From NCBI GenBank assembly GCA_937896835.1, contig CALBOJ010000133.1, positions 1 to 56,703 on the forward strand: a stretch of 56,703 nt of DNA. Direction: 5' to 3'. This document shows positions 49,712 through 56,703 of this stretch, piece after piece. Numbering within the stretch: position 1 is the stretch's first letter; each line of letters starts with the position of its first letter. Made by a program: the position numbers and the translations under genes. Under the pieces are notes generated by a model. It had not been told where the DNA came from. It made no database searches and saw only the letters and a list, made by a program, of their open reading frames with translations. Source of the stretch: an uncultured Collinsella sp. Its GTDB lineage: Bacteria > Actinomycetota > Coriobacteriia > Coriobacteriales > Coriobacteriaceae.

Positions 49712-50434
49712 ATGGCTTCAGATGCAAAAAAGATTCTGCTGGTCGAGGATGAGAAGGCAATCCGTGACGCTGTCGCTGCCTATCTCGAGCGCGAGGGCTA
49801 TTGGGTTGTGGGCGTGGGCGACGGCCAGTCCGCTATCGAGGAGTTCGAGAAGCATCAGTTCGACCTGGTCGTGCTCGACCTCATGCTCCCTAAGATTCCC
49901 GGCGAGCGCGTTTGCCGCACCATTCGCGATACCTCGGATGTCCCCATCATTATGCTGACGGCCAAGGGCGAGATCGAGGACCGTATTATCGGCCTCGAGC
50001 TCGGTGCCGACGACTACCTGATCAAGCCGTTCTCGCCGCGCGAGCTTGTCGCGCGCGTACGCGCCTTGTTCCGCCGTGCCCACCAGGCCGATGAGCCGGC
50101 CGTCGAGGTGCTCGACTTTGGCGATCTGGTCATTGACATCTCGGGCCACAAGATTTTGGTCGAGGGCAAGGAAGTCGACCTGACGGCTTCCGAGTTCAAG
50201 CTGCTCACCACGCTTGCCCGCCACCCCGGCCGCGTCTACAACCGCATGGAGCTGGTCGAGAAGGTGCTCGGCTACGACTTTGAGGGTTACGAGCGCACCA
50301 TCGACAGCCACGTGAAGAACCTTCGCGCCAAGCTGGGCGACGACCCCAAGAAGCCCAAGTGGCTCTACACCGTCCACGGTGTCGGCTACCGCTTCGAGGC
50401 TCCGACCAAGACCGATAAGTCGGACGAGAAATAA
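49712..50434 (+). CDS. OmpR/PhoB-family response regulator
   Basis: 240 residues. The receiver domain has the acidic pair in LLVEDE, phospho-acceptor Asp56 (VVLDLMLP), Thr in MLTAKG and Lys in YLIKPFS. The C-terminal winged helix (about 145-235) has the DLTASEFKLLTTLARHPGRV helix and the RTIDSHVKNLRAKLG recognition region. The start at 49712 has GGGGGG upstream. It is followed by its sensor kinase 12 bases later. The pair resembles vancomycin/cell-envelope-type or PhoP-type systems, but the regulon is unknown. Confidence 0.95.
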   Translation: MASDAKKILLVEDEKAIRDAVAAYLEREGYWVVGVGDGQSAIEEFEKHQFDLVVLDLMLPKIPGERVCRTIRDTSDVPIIMLTAKGEIEDRIIGLELGADDYLIKPFSPRELVARVRALFRRAHQADEPAVEVLDFGDLVIDISGHKILVEGKEVDLTASEFKLLTTLARHPGRVYNRMELVEKVLGYDFEGYERTIDSHVKNLRAKLGDDPKKPKWLYTVHGVGYRFEAPTKTDKSDEK

Positions 50435-50446
50435 AGGAAATCACAT

Positions 50447-52012
50447 ATGACACCTGCGCGCTTTGAAATCGGGCAAAAGCATAAGCAGGAGAACGAGGCG
50501 GGTTCCAAGGCTAGTTGGAACACGCCTCGTTCCGATTCACGGCCAACGATGAGCTATCCCTCGCGTATGGCCCTGGCTTTTGCCCTGACATCGCTCATGA
50601 CGGTATTGGTGCTGGTGGGCGTAGTCTCCGTTGTATGGGGCACGGTTTTTACGGATTACACGCGCTCCAATATTGTCGAAATCGCCAATTCCGCAGCCGA
50701 AAAGCTTGCGACGTCGTACGAGGAAAACGGCAATTGGACCGCGGGGGAGTTGCGTGCGGTCGCGACATCGAGCTTGGTGTCCGACGATCTTGGCATGCAG
50801 GTCGTCAATAAAAAGGGCGTCATCGTCTACGACGACTCGTGGCCCTCGGCAAGCGCTACTGCCGATGTGCGCGAAAATCAGGCGACGACCGACGGTACGA
50901 GCGGAAAGAAGGCATCGCACAGCCCGGTCTCGTCTGCTCCCACCGATTCCAATGGTGTTGCCAACGTTGAGATCGTGACGTCCTCCGGCGAGCACGTGGG
51001 TCAGGTCAAATTGTGGGCGATTGGCTCCGATGCCCTGCTCACCAAGGCAGACTCAGCATTCAGAGAAAAGACCTTTAACGCCATGGCCCTTGCTGCGGTT
51101 GTGGCCGTCTGCATCTCGGTCGTTATCGGATCACTCGTGTCGCGCATGCTCACCAAGCCGATTCATCGTATTACCAGCACCGCCAAGCAGATCCGCGATG
51201 GAGACCTGTCCGCTCGTACGGGCTTGCGCGGCGATGATGAGATCGATCAGCTGGGAGAGACCTTCGACGAGATGGCCACCTCACTCGAAAAGGATATGAA
51301 GCACGAGAAGCGCCTGACTTCCGATGTGGCTCATGAGCTGCGCACGCCGCTCATGGCCATGCTTGCAACGGTCGAGGCCATGCAAGACGGTGTGTATCCC
51401 ACCGACGACGAGCATCTGGAGACGGTCGCTTCCGAGACGCGCCGCCTGGCCCGTCTGGTGCAGCAGATGCTCGACCTGTCGCGCATGGAAAACAGTACCG
51501 CGCCGCTCAACCTGGAGCCGGTGGACATGGTGCCGTTTGTGCGTTCGATTGTGAATGGCCAGGAGCGACTGTTTGCCGATCGTGACCTGCGCTTGCGCTT
51601 TGCGGATGAGACGCAGGGCCACGATGACGTTGTCGAGGCAGATCCCGACATGATCACGCAATGCGTCATCAACCTTTTGAGTAACGCCATGCGCTATACC
51701 CCCGAGGGGGGTTGGGTCGTGGTGTCGGTGCTCAGTGACCGCAAGCACGTCGATATCGCGGTTTCGGATACGGGCATCGGTATCGCCAAGGATGATTTGT
51801 CGCGCATCTTCGGTCGTTTTTGGCGTGCCGACGCCAGCCGCGCCCGCGAAGCGGGTGGCCTGGGCGTGGGTCTCGCCGTGACTAAACAGATCGTCGAGCG
51901 CCATCATGGCTACATTTCCGTGGAGTCGGAGCTTGGAAAGGGTACGACTTTTACGATTCATCTGCCTCGCGAGCACACGGCGGACGCGGCATCTACTACA
52001 ATGGAGCACTAG
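50447..52012 (+). CDS. Sensor histidine kinase, partner of the response regulator
   Basis: 521 residues. Two hydrophobic segments (about 42-66 and 211-231) enclose an extracytoplasmic sensor region (about 67-208) that is Ser/Thr/Asp-rich in the middle. HAMP follows (about 232-285), then HisKA with the phospho-acceptor His296 (SDVAHELRTPL), and a GHKL ATPase with NLLSNAMRYTPEGG, SDTGIGI and GGLGVGLAV. AAAGGAAA precedes the ATG. It forms a two-component system with the preceding gene. Confidence 0.95.
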   Translation: MTPARFEIGQKHKQENEAGSKASWNTPRSDSRPTMSYPSRMALAFALTSLMTVLVLVGVVSVVWGTVFTDYTRSNIVEIANSAAEKLATSYEENGNWTAGELRAVATSSLVSDDLGMQVVNKKGVIVYDDSWPSASATADVRENQATTDGTSGKKASHSPVSSAPTDSNGVANVEIVTSSGEHVGQVKLWAIGSDALLTKADSAFREKTFNAMALAAVVAVCISVVIGSLVSRMLTKPIHRITSTAKQIRDGDLSARTGLRGDDEIDQLGETFDEMATSLEKDMKHEKRLTSDVAHELRTPLMAMLATVEAMQDGVYPTDDEHLETVASETRRLARLVQQMLDLSRMENSTAPLNLEPVDMVPFVRSIVNGQERLFADRDLRLRFADETQGHDDVVEADPDMITQCVINLLSNAMRYTPEGGWVVVSVLSDRKHVDIAVSDTGIGIAKDDLSRIFGRFWRADASRAREAGGLGVGLAVTKQIVERHHGYISVESELGKGTTFTIHLPREHTADAASTTMEH

Positions 52013-52071
52013 CTTTTCGCTATTCGGTGAAGGAGGGGTTTCGTCCCTGCCGCTCCGAGTTTGCGAAAACG

Positions 52072-52089
52072 TGCGGGAAAGAACCCGCA
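52072..52089. promoter_or_regulatory. Hairpin in the purC leader
   Basis: TGCGGG and CCCGCA are perfect six-base inverted arms around AAAGAA, 33 bases before the purC start. It could be a leader hairpin or a protein binding site. Confidence 0.35.
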
Positions 52090-52121
52090 TTACTGTCGTA
52101 TTTTGGTAAGGAGTGACTCAC

Positions 52122-53009
52122 GTGACAACGATGGAGCGTCGTCCGGATTCCCGTGGCAAGGTTCGTGATATCTACGATGCCGGTGAAAACCTGCTGATGG
52201 TCGCCACCGACCGCATTTCTGCGTTCGACTTCATTCTTCCCGACGAGATTCCGTTTAAGGGAGAGGTGCTCAACCGCATCTCGGCATTCTGGTTCGATAA
52301 GTTTGCCGACATCGTTCCCAACCACCTCGTTTCCATCGACCCGGCGGATTTCCCCGAGGAGTTTGCCGAGTATCGTGACTACCTCGCAGGCCGCGCCATG
52401 CTGGTCAAGAAGGCCCAGACGATTCCTATCGAGTGCATCGTCCGCGGCTATCTGACCGGTTCGGGCAAGAAGACCTATGACGAGAACGGTACCGTCTGCG
52501 GCATTCAGCTGCCCGAGGGTCTGACCGAGGCCTCCAAGCTTCCCGAGCCGCTGTTCACGCCGTCCACGAAGGCCGAGATCGGCGACCACGACGAGAACAT
52601 TTCGTTCGAGCGTTGCTGCGAGATCGTGGGCGAGGACATCGCCGCGCAGATTCGCGACCTGTCCCTCAAGATTTACAAGGCCGCTGCCGAGTATGCCGCG
52701 ACTCGAGGCATCATCATCGCCGACACCAAGTTCGAGTTTGGTGTCATCGATGGCAAGGTCACGCTGATCGACGAGTGCCTCACGCCCGATTCCAGCCGTT
52801 TCTGGCCTGCTGCCAGCTACGAGGAGGGCAAGATCCAGCCCAGCTACGACAAACAATTCGTCCGCAATTGGCTCAAGGCCAACTGGGATATGACGGGGGA
52901 GACCCCGCACCTGCCCGCCGAGGTCATCGATGGCACGTCCGAGCGCTATCGCGAGGCCTTCCAGATCATCACGGGCTCCCAGTTCACAAGCATGAAGGAG
53001 AACGCATAA
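52122..53009 (+). CDS. purC: Phosphoribosylaminoimidazole-succinocarboxamide synthase
   Basis: PurC joins CAIR and aspartate with ATP to give SAICAR, which PurB (43850) later cleaves. Conserved blocks include GKVRDIYD, VATDRISAFDFIL, ECIVRGYLTGSG, IIADTKFEFG and LIDECLTPDSSRFW. 295 residues. The start at the second GTG (52122) has AAGGAG upstream; the GTG at 52113 overlaps that site. The stop is followed immediately by the next gene's GTG. Confidence 0.97.
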   Translation: MTTMERRPDSRGKVRDIYDAGENLLMVATDRISAFDFILPDEIPFKGEVLNRISAFWFDKFADIVPNHLVSIDPADFPEEFAEYRDYLAGRAMLVKKAQTIPIECIVRGYLTGSGKKTYDENGTVCGIQLPEGLTEASKLPEPLFTPSTKAEIGDHDENISFERCCEIVGEDIAAQIRDLSLKIYKAAAEYAATRGIIIADTKFEFGVIDGKVTLIDECLTPDSSRFWPAASYEEGKIQPSYDKQFVRNWLKANWDMTGETPHLPAEVIDGTSERYREAFQIITGSQFTSMKENA

Positions 53010-53585
53010 GTGAGTACCCGTAGCGCCACGAACAAGCGCACGCAATCCCACGAGGTTACCGGGGTTGCGCGCAAGTCCGCCGCATCTGCTAAGCCTGCCC
53101 GTCAGGCAGCGAGCTCTGTCCGCGTCGTGCCGGCTTCGTCTAAGGCACGCCGCAAAGAGCTCGAGAAGGGCGAGAACCTCGAGGGCCTCTCTAAAGAGGA
53201 GAAGCGCGCCCGCAAGGCTAAGCAGCGCGCCAAGGAGGACCGCATCTACACGGTGTCGAATATCCTTCTCAAGCAGGATGAGGACTACACCAAGCGCCGC
53301 CGTATTTGGTGGGCTGTGCTCGCTATCGGCATGGTGCTCGTCGTGGCAATCGGGGCTTCGCTCTACTTCGCTCCCGGCGGCACGGTGTCCAGTCCTGTTC
53401 AGATGGTCGGCATCGTTTTGTCCTATGTCATCATCCTGGGTGACTTTATCTACGACTTCGTTCGTATTCGTCCCTTGCGTAACATGTATCGCGCGCAGGC
53501 CGAGGGCATGTCCGAGAACAAGCTCAACGCTCTTATCGAGCGCGCAGCTGCCGAGGAGGACAAAAAGGACTCCAAGAAGAAGTAG
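53010..53585 (+). CDS. Basic-tailed protein with two membrane segments, unknown function
   Basis: 191 residues. A very basic Ala/Lys/Arg-rich N-terminal region (about 1-90) precedes two hydrophobic segments (about 108-127 and 133-155) and a charged C-terminus ending KKDSKKK. Both ends probably face the cytoplasm. The GTG start directly follows the purC stop, so it is translated from the same transcript. I recognise no family. Confidence 0.75.
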   Translation: MSTRSATNKRTQSHEVTGVARKSAASAKPARQAASSVRVVPASSKARRKELEKGENLEGLSKEEKRARKAKQRAKEDRIYTVSNILLKQDEDYTKRRRIWWAVLAIGMVLVVAIGASLYFAPGGTVSSPVQMVGIVLSYVIILGDFIYDFVRIRPLRNMYRAQAEGMSENKLNALIERAAAEEDKKDSKKK

Positions 53586-53613
53586 CGTTTGCATTCACAC
53601 TTATCGCTAAGAT

Positions 53614-53645
53614 ATAAGGCGTGTCGTTTTTGCGGCGCGCCTTAT
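53614..53645 (+). terminator. Terminator of purC operon
   Basis: ATAAGGCG pairs with CGCCTTAT and extends inward imperfectly, followed by TATTG only; a weak T run, so moderate support. Confidence 0.6.
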
Positions 53646-53674
53646 TATTGTCCTATAGATAGATGGAGTGGCAC

Positions 53675-54955
53675 ATGATTCGAGCTGCCCTGACGGTCGA
53701 AGAAGCTCTGGAGGGCATGAAGGCCCTGGAGCCCAAGATTAAAAACTATGCGCGCCTGGTTGTCCGCAAAGGCGTAAACGTCAAGCCCGGCCAGGAGGTT
53801 GTCGTTCAGTCTCCGGTCGAGTGCGCGCCTTTTGCCCGCGTGGTGGTCGCGGAGGCTTATGCCGCCGGCGCTGGCCACGTGACGGTCATTTGGGCCGATG
53901 ATGCCGTGACGAGGCTCACGTACGAGCATGTCGATAAAAGCTATTTTGAGCAGACGCCCGAGTGGAAGCGCCTGCAGTTGGATTCCCTGGCCCAGGATGG
54001 CGCCTGCTTTATCTTTATTGAGGGTGCGGATCCTGCAGCCCTCAAGGGCATCGATCCAGCCAAGCCGGCCGCGGCATCCAAGGCGAGGAATACGCAGTGC
54101 AAAGTTTTCCGCCGTGGACTGGATTACAACATCAATCCGTGGTGCATCGCCGGCGCTCCGGTCGTGGCTTGGGCGCACGAGGTGTTCCCGGGAGACGCCG
54201 ATGAGGTTGCAATCTATAAGCTATGGAATGCGATTCTGCACACCGCTCGTGCCGATGGCCAGGACCCGGAGAGCGACTGGGAGCTTCATGACGCGGCGTT
54301 CGAAAAGAACCTGCGTTTCCTGAACGACAATCGTTTTGACCGCCTGCATTACACCGCGGAAAATGGAACCGATCTGACGATTGGCATGACGAAGGGTCAC
54401 GAGTGGGCCGGCGGCAAGGGCAAGACGCCCGATGGACACCCCTTCTTCCCCAACATTCCCACCGAGGAAGTCTTCACCTCGCCTGATCGTATGCGCGCCG
54501 ACGGTATCGTGTACTCGGCCATGCCGCTCATTCACCACGGTAACAAGGTCGACGATTTTTGGATTAAGTTCGAGGCCGGCCGCGTGGCGGACTACGATGC
54601 CCGCGTGGGCAAGGCGACGCTTGCGAGCATCATTGACACCGATGAAGGTGCCGCTCATCTGGGTGAGGTCGCGCTTATCTCCAAGAACACGCCGATCCGT
54701 GAAAGTGGCGTTTTGTTCTATGACACGCTCTATGATGAGAACGCCAGCTGCCATCTCGCGCTAGGTGTCGGTTTCCCCGAATGTATCGAGGGTGGGTATG
54801 ACATGTCCAAGGAAGAGCTCCTGGAGCATGGCGTTAACGTCTCGAGCACGCACGTCGATTTTATGATTGGCACGGACGACATCGATATTACGGGCATTAC
54901 GCCTGATGGACGTGAAGTTGTGATTTTCCAGAACGGCCAATGGAGTTGGGAATAG
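53675..54955 (+). CDS. Aminopeptidase of family M29 (PepS/AmpS type)
   Basis: M29 aminopeptidases are cytoplasmic metallo-exopeptidases. Recognisable are RLVVRKGVNVKPGQEVVVQSP, the metal-ligand region NIPTEEVFTSPDR, and the C-terminal SSTHVDFMIGTDDIDI with the His-x-Asp ligands. About 426 residues, normal length. The start at 53675 has GGAG upstream; the ATG at 53663 would overlap that site. The tRNA-Lys promoter lies within its last codons. Confidence 0.93.
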   Translation: MIRAALTVEEALEGMKALEPKIKNYARLVVRKGVNVKPGQEVVVQSPVECAPFARVVVAEAYAAGAGHVTVIWADDAVTRLTYEHVDKSYFEQTPEWKRLQLDSLAQDGACFIFIEGADPAALKGIDPAKPAAASKARNTQCKVFRRGLDYNINPWCIAGAPVVAWAHEVFPGDADEVAIYKLWNAILHTARADGQDPESDWELHDAAFEKNLRFLNDNRFDRLHYTAENGTDLTIGMTKGHEWAGGKGKTPDGHPFFPNIPTEEVFTSPDRMRADGIVYSAMPLIHHGNKVDDFWIKFEAGRVADYDARVGKATLASIIDTDEGAAHLGEVALISKNTPIRESGVLFYDTLYDENASCHLALGVGFPECIEGGYDMSKEELLEHGVNVSSTHVDFMIGTDDIDITGITPDGREVVIFQNGQWSWE

Positions 54956-54974
54956 TCCCAGACCGTGGTACAAT
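54946..54974 (+). promoter_or_regulatory. Promoter of tRNA-Lys
   Basis: TTGGGA (54946-54951) and TACAAT (54969-54974) with a 17-base spacer, nine bases before the tRNA. The -35 element lies inside the end of the aminopeptidase gene. Confidence 0.75.
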
Positions 54975-54983
54975 GCCACCCGC

Positions 54984-55059
54984 GGGCCGTTAGCTCAGCT
55001 GGCAGAGCAGGGGACTTTTAATCCCAAGGTCCAGGGTTCGAACCCCTGACGGCCCACCA
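54984..55059 (+). tRNA. tRNA-Lys (TTT)
   Basis: A 76-base cloverleaf with acceptor GGGCCGT/ACGGCCC, anticodon TTT in loop CTTTTAA, T loop TTCGAAC and encoded CCA. Its 3' end is repeated at 55216-55234. Confidence 0.97.
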
Positions 55060-55067
55060 TAGAATGG

Positions 55068-55098
55068 AAAAGCGACTGGTGGATGCCGGCCGCTTTTT
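55068..55098 (+). terminator. Terminator of tRNA-Lys
   Basis: AAAAGCG-C-GG pairs imperfectly with CC-G-CGCTTTTTT, just after the CCA. Confidence 0.7.
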
Positions 55099-55112
55099 TG
55101 TTGCCGCGACGC

Positions 55113-55234
55113 GGGTTCGAACCCGAAAGGGCGCGGAGCTGAGTAAACGCGTGAGCGTTTGCCAGCGCAGCGCGCATGGCGCGAAGCGCCGCAGCGGCCG
55201 CCTGCGGCGCAGGCTGAACCCCTGACGGCCCACC
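55113..55234 (+). repeat. tRNA-derived tail element after tRNA-Lys
   Basis: GGGTTCGAACCC (55113-55124) is a T-arm mimic in inverted relation to the tRNA. A G+C-rich stretch with AGCGCAGCGCG (about 55162-55172) follows, then a perfect 19-bp direct copy of the tRNA 3' end (GAACCCCTGACGGCCCACC) at 55216-55234, matching 55040-55058. The order is the same as after tRNA-Ser (98-246). Spacing between the copies is 176 bases. Confidence 0.65.
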
Positions 55235-55252
55235 CAAAGTAAGGAATACGAA

Positions 55253-56050
55253 ATGAAAACAAATAGATACGGAATTAGCGGCAGCACATTAAAGATAATA
55301 GCAGCCATTTCGATGGTTCTCGATCATGTAAGCAGGATCGTCCTGACCAATGGAATCATGACTCACGCATCGTACAGTCAGATATCAGACGAACAGTGGG
55401 CGATTCTAAGCGAGGCTTCGGATGTGCTTCATGTTCTTGGCAGAATTGCATTTCCCTTATTTTGCTTTTTGATAGTTGAGGGATTTTTGCATACTCATGA
55501 CTTAAAGAAGTACCTGCGAAATATGCTTGTCTTCGCAATCATTGCGGAGCCCATATACGATTTCGTCCAAACCGGGCAACTATTTGACCTTCGGCAACAA
55601 AATGTTATGTGTGAGCTCCTGCTTTCCTTGGTCTTTTTGATTGTTCTGGAAAAGATACAAAGTCTTTCAAAACGGAAAAGATACATCGCAGAAACTGCTC
55701 TGATTGTTTTGACAGCACTGGCAGCTGAATACACTAAACTAGATGGCGGTGTGTATGGCATTATGCTTGTGGCTGCATTCTATTTATTCCACGACAGCAA
55801 GGCCAAGATGTTCTTTGCTGCAGTATGTGCAGTGCTCCTTTCGTCATGCCATATAGTTGGCGGCGGATTTGAGTTTGCTACAGCTAATGTATTTAATCCT
55901 GATGTTGCTGCCGCGGTCGTTTCGTTGCTGCTTATCAATCTTTATAATGGTAAGCGAGGGCTGAAGCTCAAATATTTCTTCTACATTTTCTATCCGGCAC
56001 ATCTTGCTCTGCTTTATGGTGTCTCACTTATTGTTTTGAACTGTCTTTAA
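55253..56050 (+). CDS. TraX-like integral membrane protein
   Basis: 265 residues with about seven to eight hydrophobic segments. The TraX family blocks GRIAFPLFCFLIVEGFLHT and FFYIFYPAHLALLYG are clear. TraX acetylates F-pilin in plasmids, but chromosomal relatives are probably acyltransferases of other targets. The gene is visibly more A/T-rich than its surroundings and lies between a copy of the tRNA-Lys 3' end and a degenerate echo of the tRNA-Lys tail, consistent with acquisition. The upstream AAGGAATACGAA gives a plausible ribosome site. Confidence 0.9.
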   Translation: MKTNRYGISGSTLKIIAAISMVLDHVSRIVLTNGIMTHASYSQISDEQWAILSEASDVLHVLGRIAFPLFCFLIVEGFLHTHDLKKYLRNMLVFAIIAEPIYDFVQTGQLFDLRQQNVMCELLLSLVFLIVLEKIQSLSKRKRYIAETALIVLTALAAEYTKLDGGVYGIMLVAAFYLFHDSKAKMFFAAVCAVLLSSCHIVGGGFEFATANVFNPDVAAAVVSLLLINLYNGKRGLKLKYFFYIFYPAHLALLYGVSLIVLNCL

Positions 56051-56159
56051 AAACTCTCAAACAAGTCTCTGAAAACGGAAACAAATTGACTCTAAGACTG
56101 CTTGTGAATTTCCGGAAGACCTGAGAGATGCGAGGATAGGCAACGAGGGCTGCAGAGAG

Positions 56160-56351
56160 ATGCTTCTCAGTTCTCTGGCGGATCGCACGTATCTGTATGA
56201 GGATCACTTCCACACACTCATGGATAACAGTGATAAACACGGCAGATCCTCAAAACATGAGGCCGCGGAGGTCAAACGATGCTTCGAAAGCATGAATGGC
56301 AGCGAGAAAATGAGTTCGGAAGCACCCTCTGGATGCTCCAGCATAGAATAG
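56160..56351 (+). CDS. Possible small protein, 63 residues
   Basis: A short hydrophilic reading frame, open further upstream to about 56083, with no clear ribosome site and no recognised similarity. The end abuts the tRNA-tail echo. It may be a gene fragment or no gene at all. Confidence 0.25.
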   Translation: MLLSSLADRTYLYEDHFHTLMDNSDKHGRSSKHEAAEVKRCFESMNGSEKMSSEAPSGCSSIE

Positions 56352-56409
56352 AAAGCGATCGGCTCCGGCTGGTCGCTTTTTAGTTGACGGTGCACGGGTT
56401 CGAACCCGA
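56343..56409 (+). repeat. Echo of the tRNA-Lys terminator and T-arm mimic
   Basis: CATAGAAT (56343-56350), a hairpin with T run (AAAGCGA...TCGCTTTTT, about 56353-56382) and GGGTTCGAACCC (56397-56408) occur in the same order and spacing as CATAGAAT (55058-55065), the tRNA-Lys terminator and GGGTTCGAACCC (55113). The tRNA itself is not repeated. This suggests a duplicated junction flanking the TraX segment. Confidence 0.55.
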
Positions 56410-56703
56410 ACTTCTCTATATATAAGAACGCTTGGCGAACAAAACCCGCCTTTTACCGACGGGAAACAAATAGCTCATGCTTTTGGAGTAAAGTGGCGCT
56501 CCAGAGATGACCGATGCCTTAACACCTATAAACCAGCTGGTCATCGCCAATATCAGAAGCTGCTGCTTCGAATGCGGCCTCAGTGAAGCAACTGAGGGTT
56601 CTATTCATTTGTGAACAAAATATGGAGTGCGCGATTCCCGCCCCCGGGGCCCCTCCGGTCTGGCAATATATCTCCTTGCCGCGCGGCCCGGTCGGACCGG
56701 ATC
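56410..56703. other. Non-coding tail of the window
   Basis: No gene was supported. CCTCAGT/ACTGAGG form a hairpin near 56578-56597, and GATGACC/GGTCATC inverted arms lie near 56505-56546. The last 70 bases are extremely G+C-rich (CCCCCGGGGCCCC, CCGGTCGGACCGG) unlike the preceding part. Nothing else is assigned. Confidence 0.4.

Noticed and set aside
54990..55308. Minus-strand open frames with GRQGFEPWTLG-like peptides
   Set aside because: These are translations of the tRNA-Lys complement, a common annotation artefact.

Overview
This window is the replication-origin neighbourhood of a high-G+C actinobacterium of the class Coriobacteriia, most likely Collinsella. This rests on gene order (gyrA-gyrB-DciA/DUF721-recF-dnaN-dnaA on one strand, then rpmH-rnpA-yidD-yidC-khpB-rsmG-parA-parB on the other), frequent GTG starts, tRNA genes with encoded CCA, and an LPXTG adhesin. 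I could not run a database comparison, so the genus is an inference.

Layout. 1-2.5 kb: end of a tRNA-Ser with a repeated tRNA-derived tail, a TRIC-family membrane protein and a bactofilin-like membrane protein. 2.5-6 kb (minus): typA, two uncharacterised small genes and a DUF151 nuclease. 6-6.6 kb: tRNA-Ile, tRNA-Ala, tRNA-Ile and a 34-bp perfect inverted-repeat element. 6.6-17.6 kb (minus): gyrA, gyrB, DUF721, recF, dnaN, dnaA, and an unusual ATPase/Q-rich/winged-helix protein directly upstream of dnaA. The spacers at 14275-14512 and 17606-17850 carry DnaA-box-like motifs and form a probable two-part oriC. 17.8-23 kb (plus): the ribosome/RNase P/membrane-insertase cluster, three perfect parS sites, parA, parB and a small membrane protein. 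23-30 kb: rlmN, ddl, an exonuclease-helicase of the DinG type and two WYL regulators. 30-37 kb: a peptidase-like membrane protein with a very long disordered insertion, and a thioester/SpaA-repeat LPXTG adhesin.

37.5-43.75 kb is a probable genomic island of about 6.1 kb, bounded by the 3' end of tRNA-Gly(CCC) and a perfect 14-bp copy of it. It holds a two-gene restriction-modification system (nuclease-like domain fused to a methylase, plus a specificity subunit), a small putative autoregulator with a palindromic operator, and an AlbA_2/ATP-binding protein. No integrase is visible. 43.8-55 kb returns to core genes: purB, a solute-binding protein/diguanylate cyclase pair, a TSCPD protein, a Tat lipoprotein, a two-component system, purC, a membrane protein and an M29 aminopeptidase. 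55-56.7 kb: tRNA-Lys followed by a tail with a perfect 19-bp copy of its own 3' end, a TraX-like gene and a degenerate echo of the same tail.

Most interesting points: the tRNA-derived tail elements, the island in tRNA-Gly, the ATPase-wHTH gene between oriC and dnaA, altered DnaA recognition residues alongside non-canonical DnaA boxes, the nested palindrome next to gyrA, and a GyrA position-83 phenylalanine that predicts quinolone resistance.
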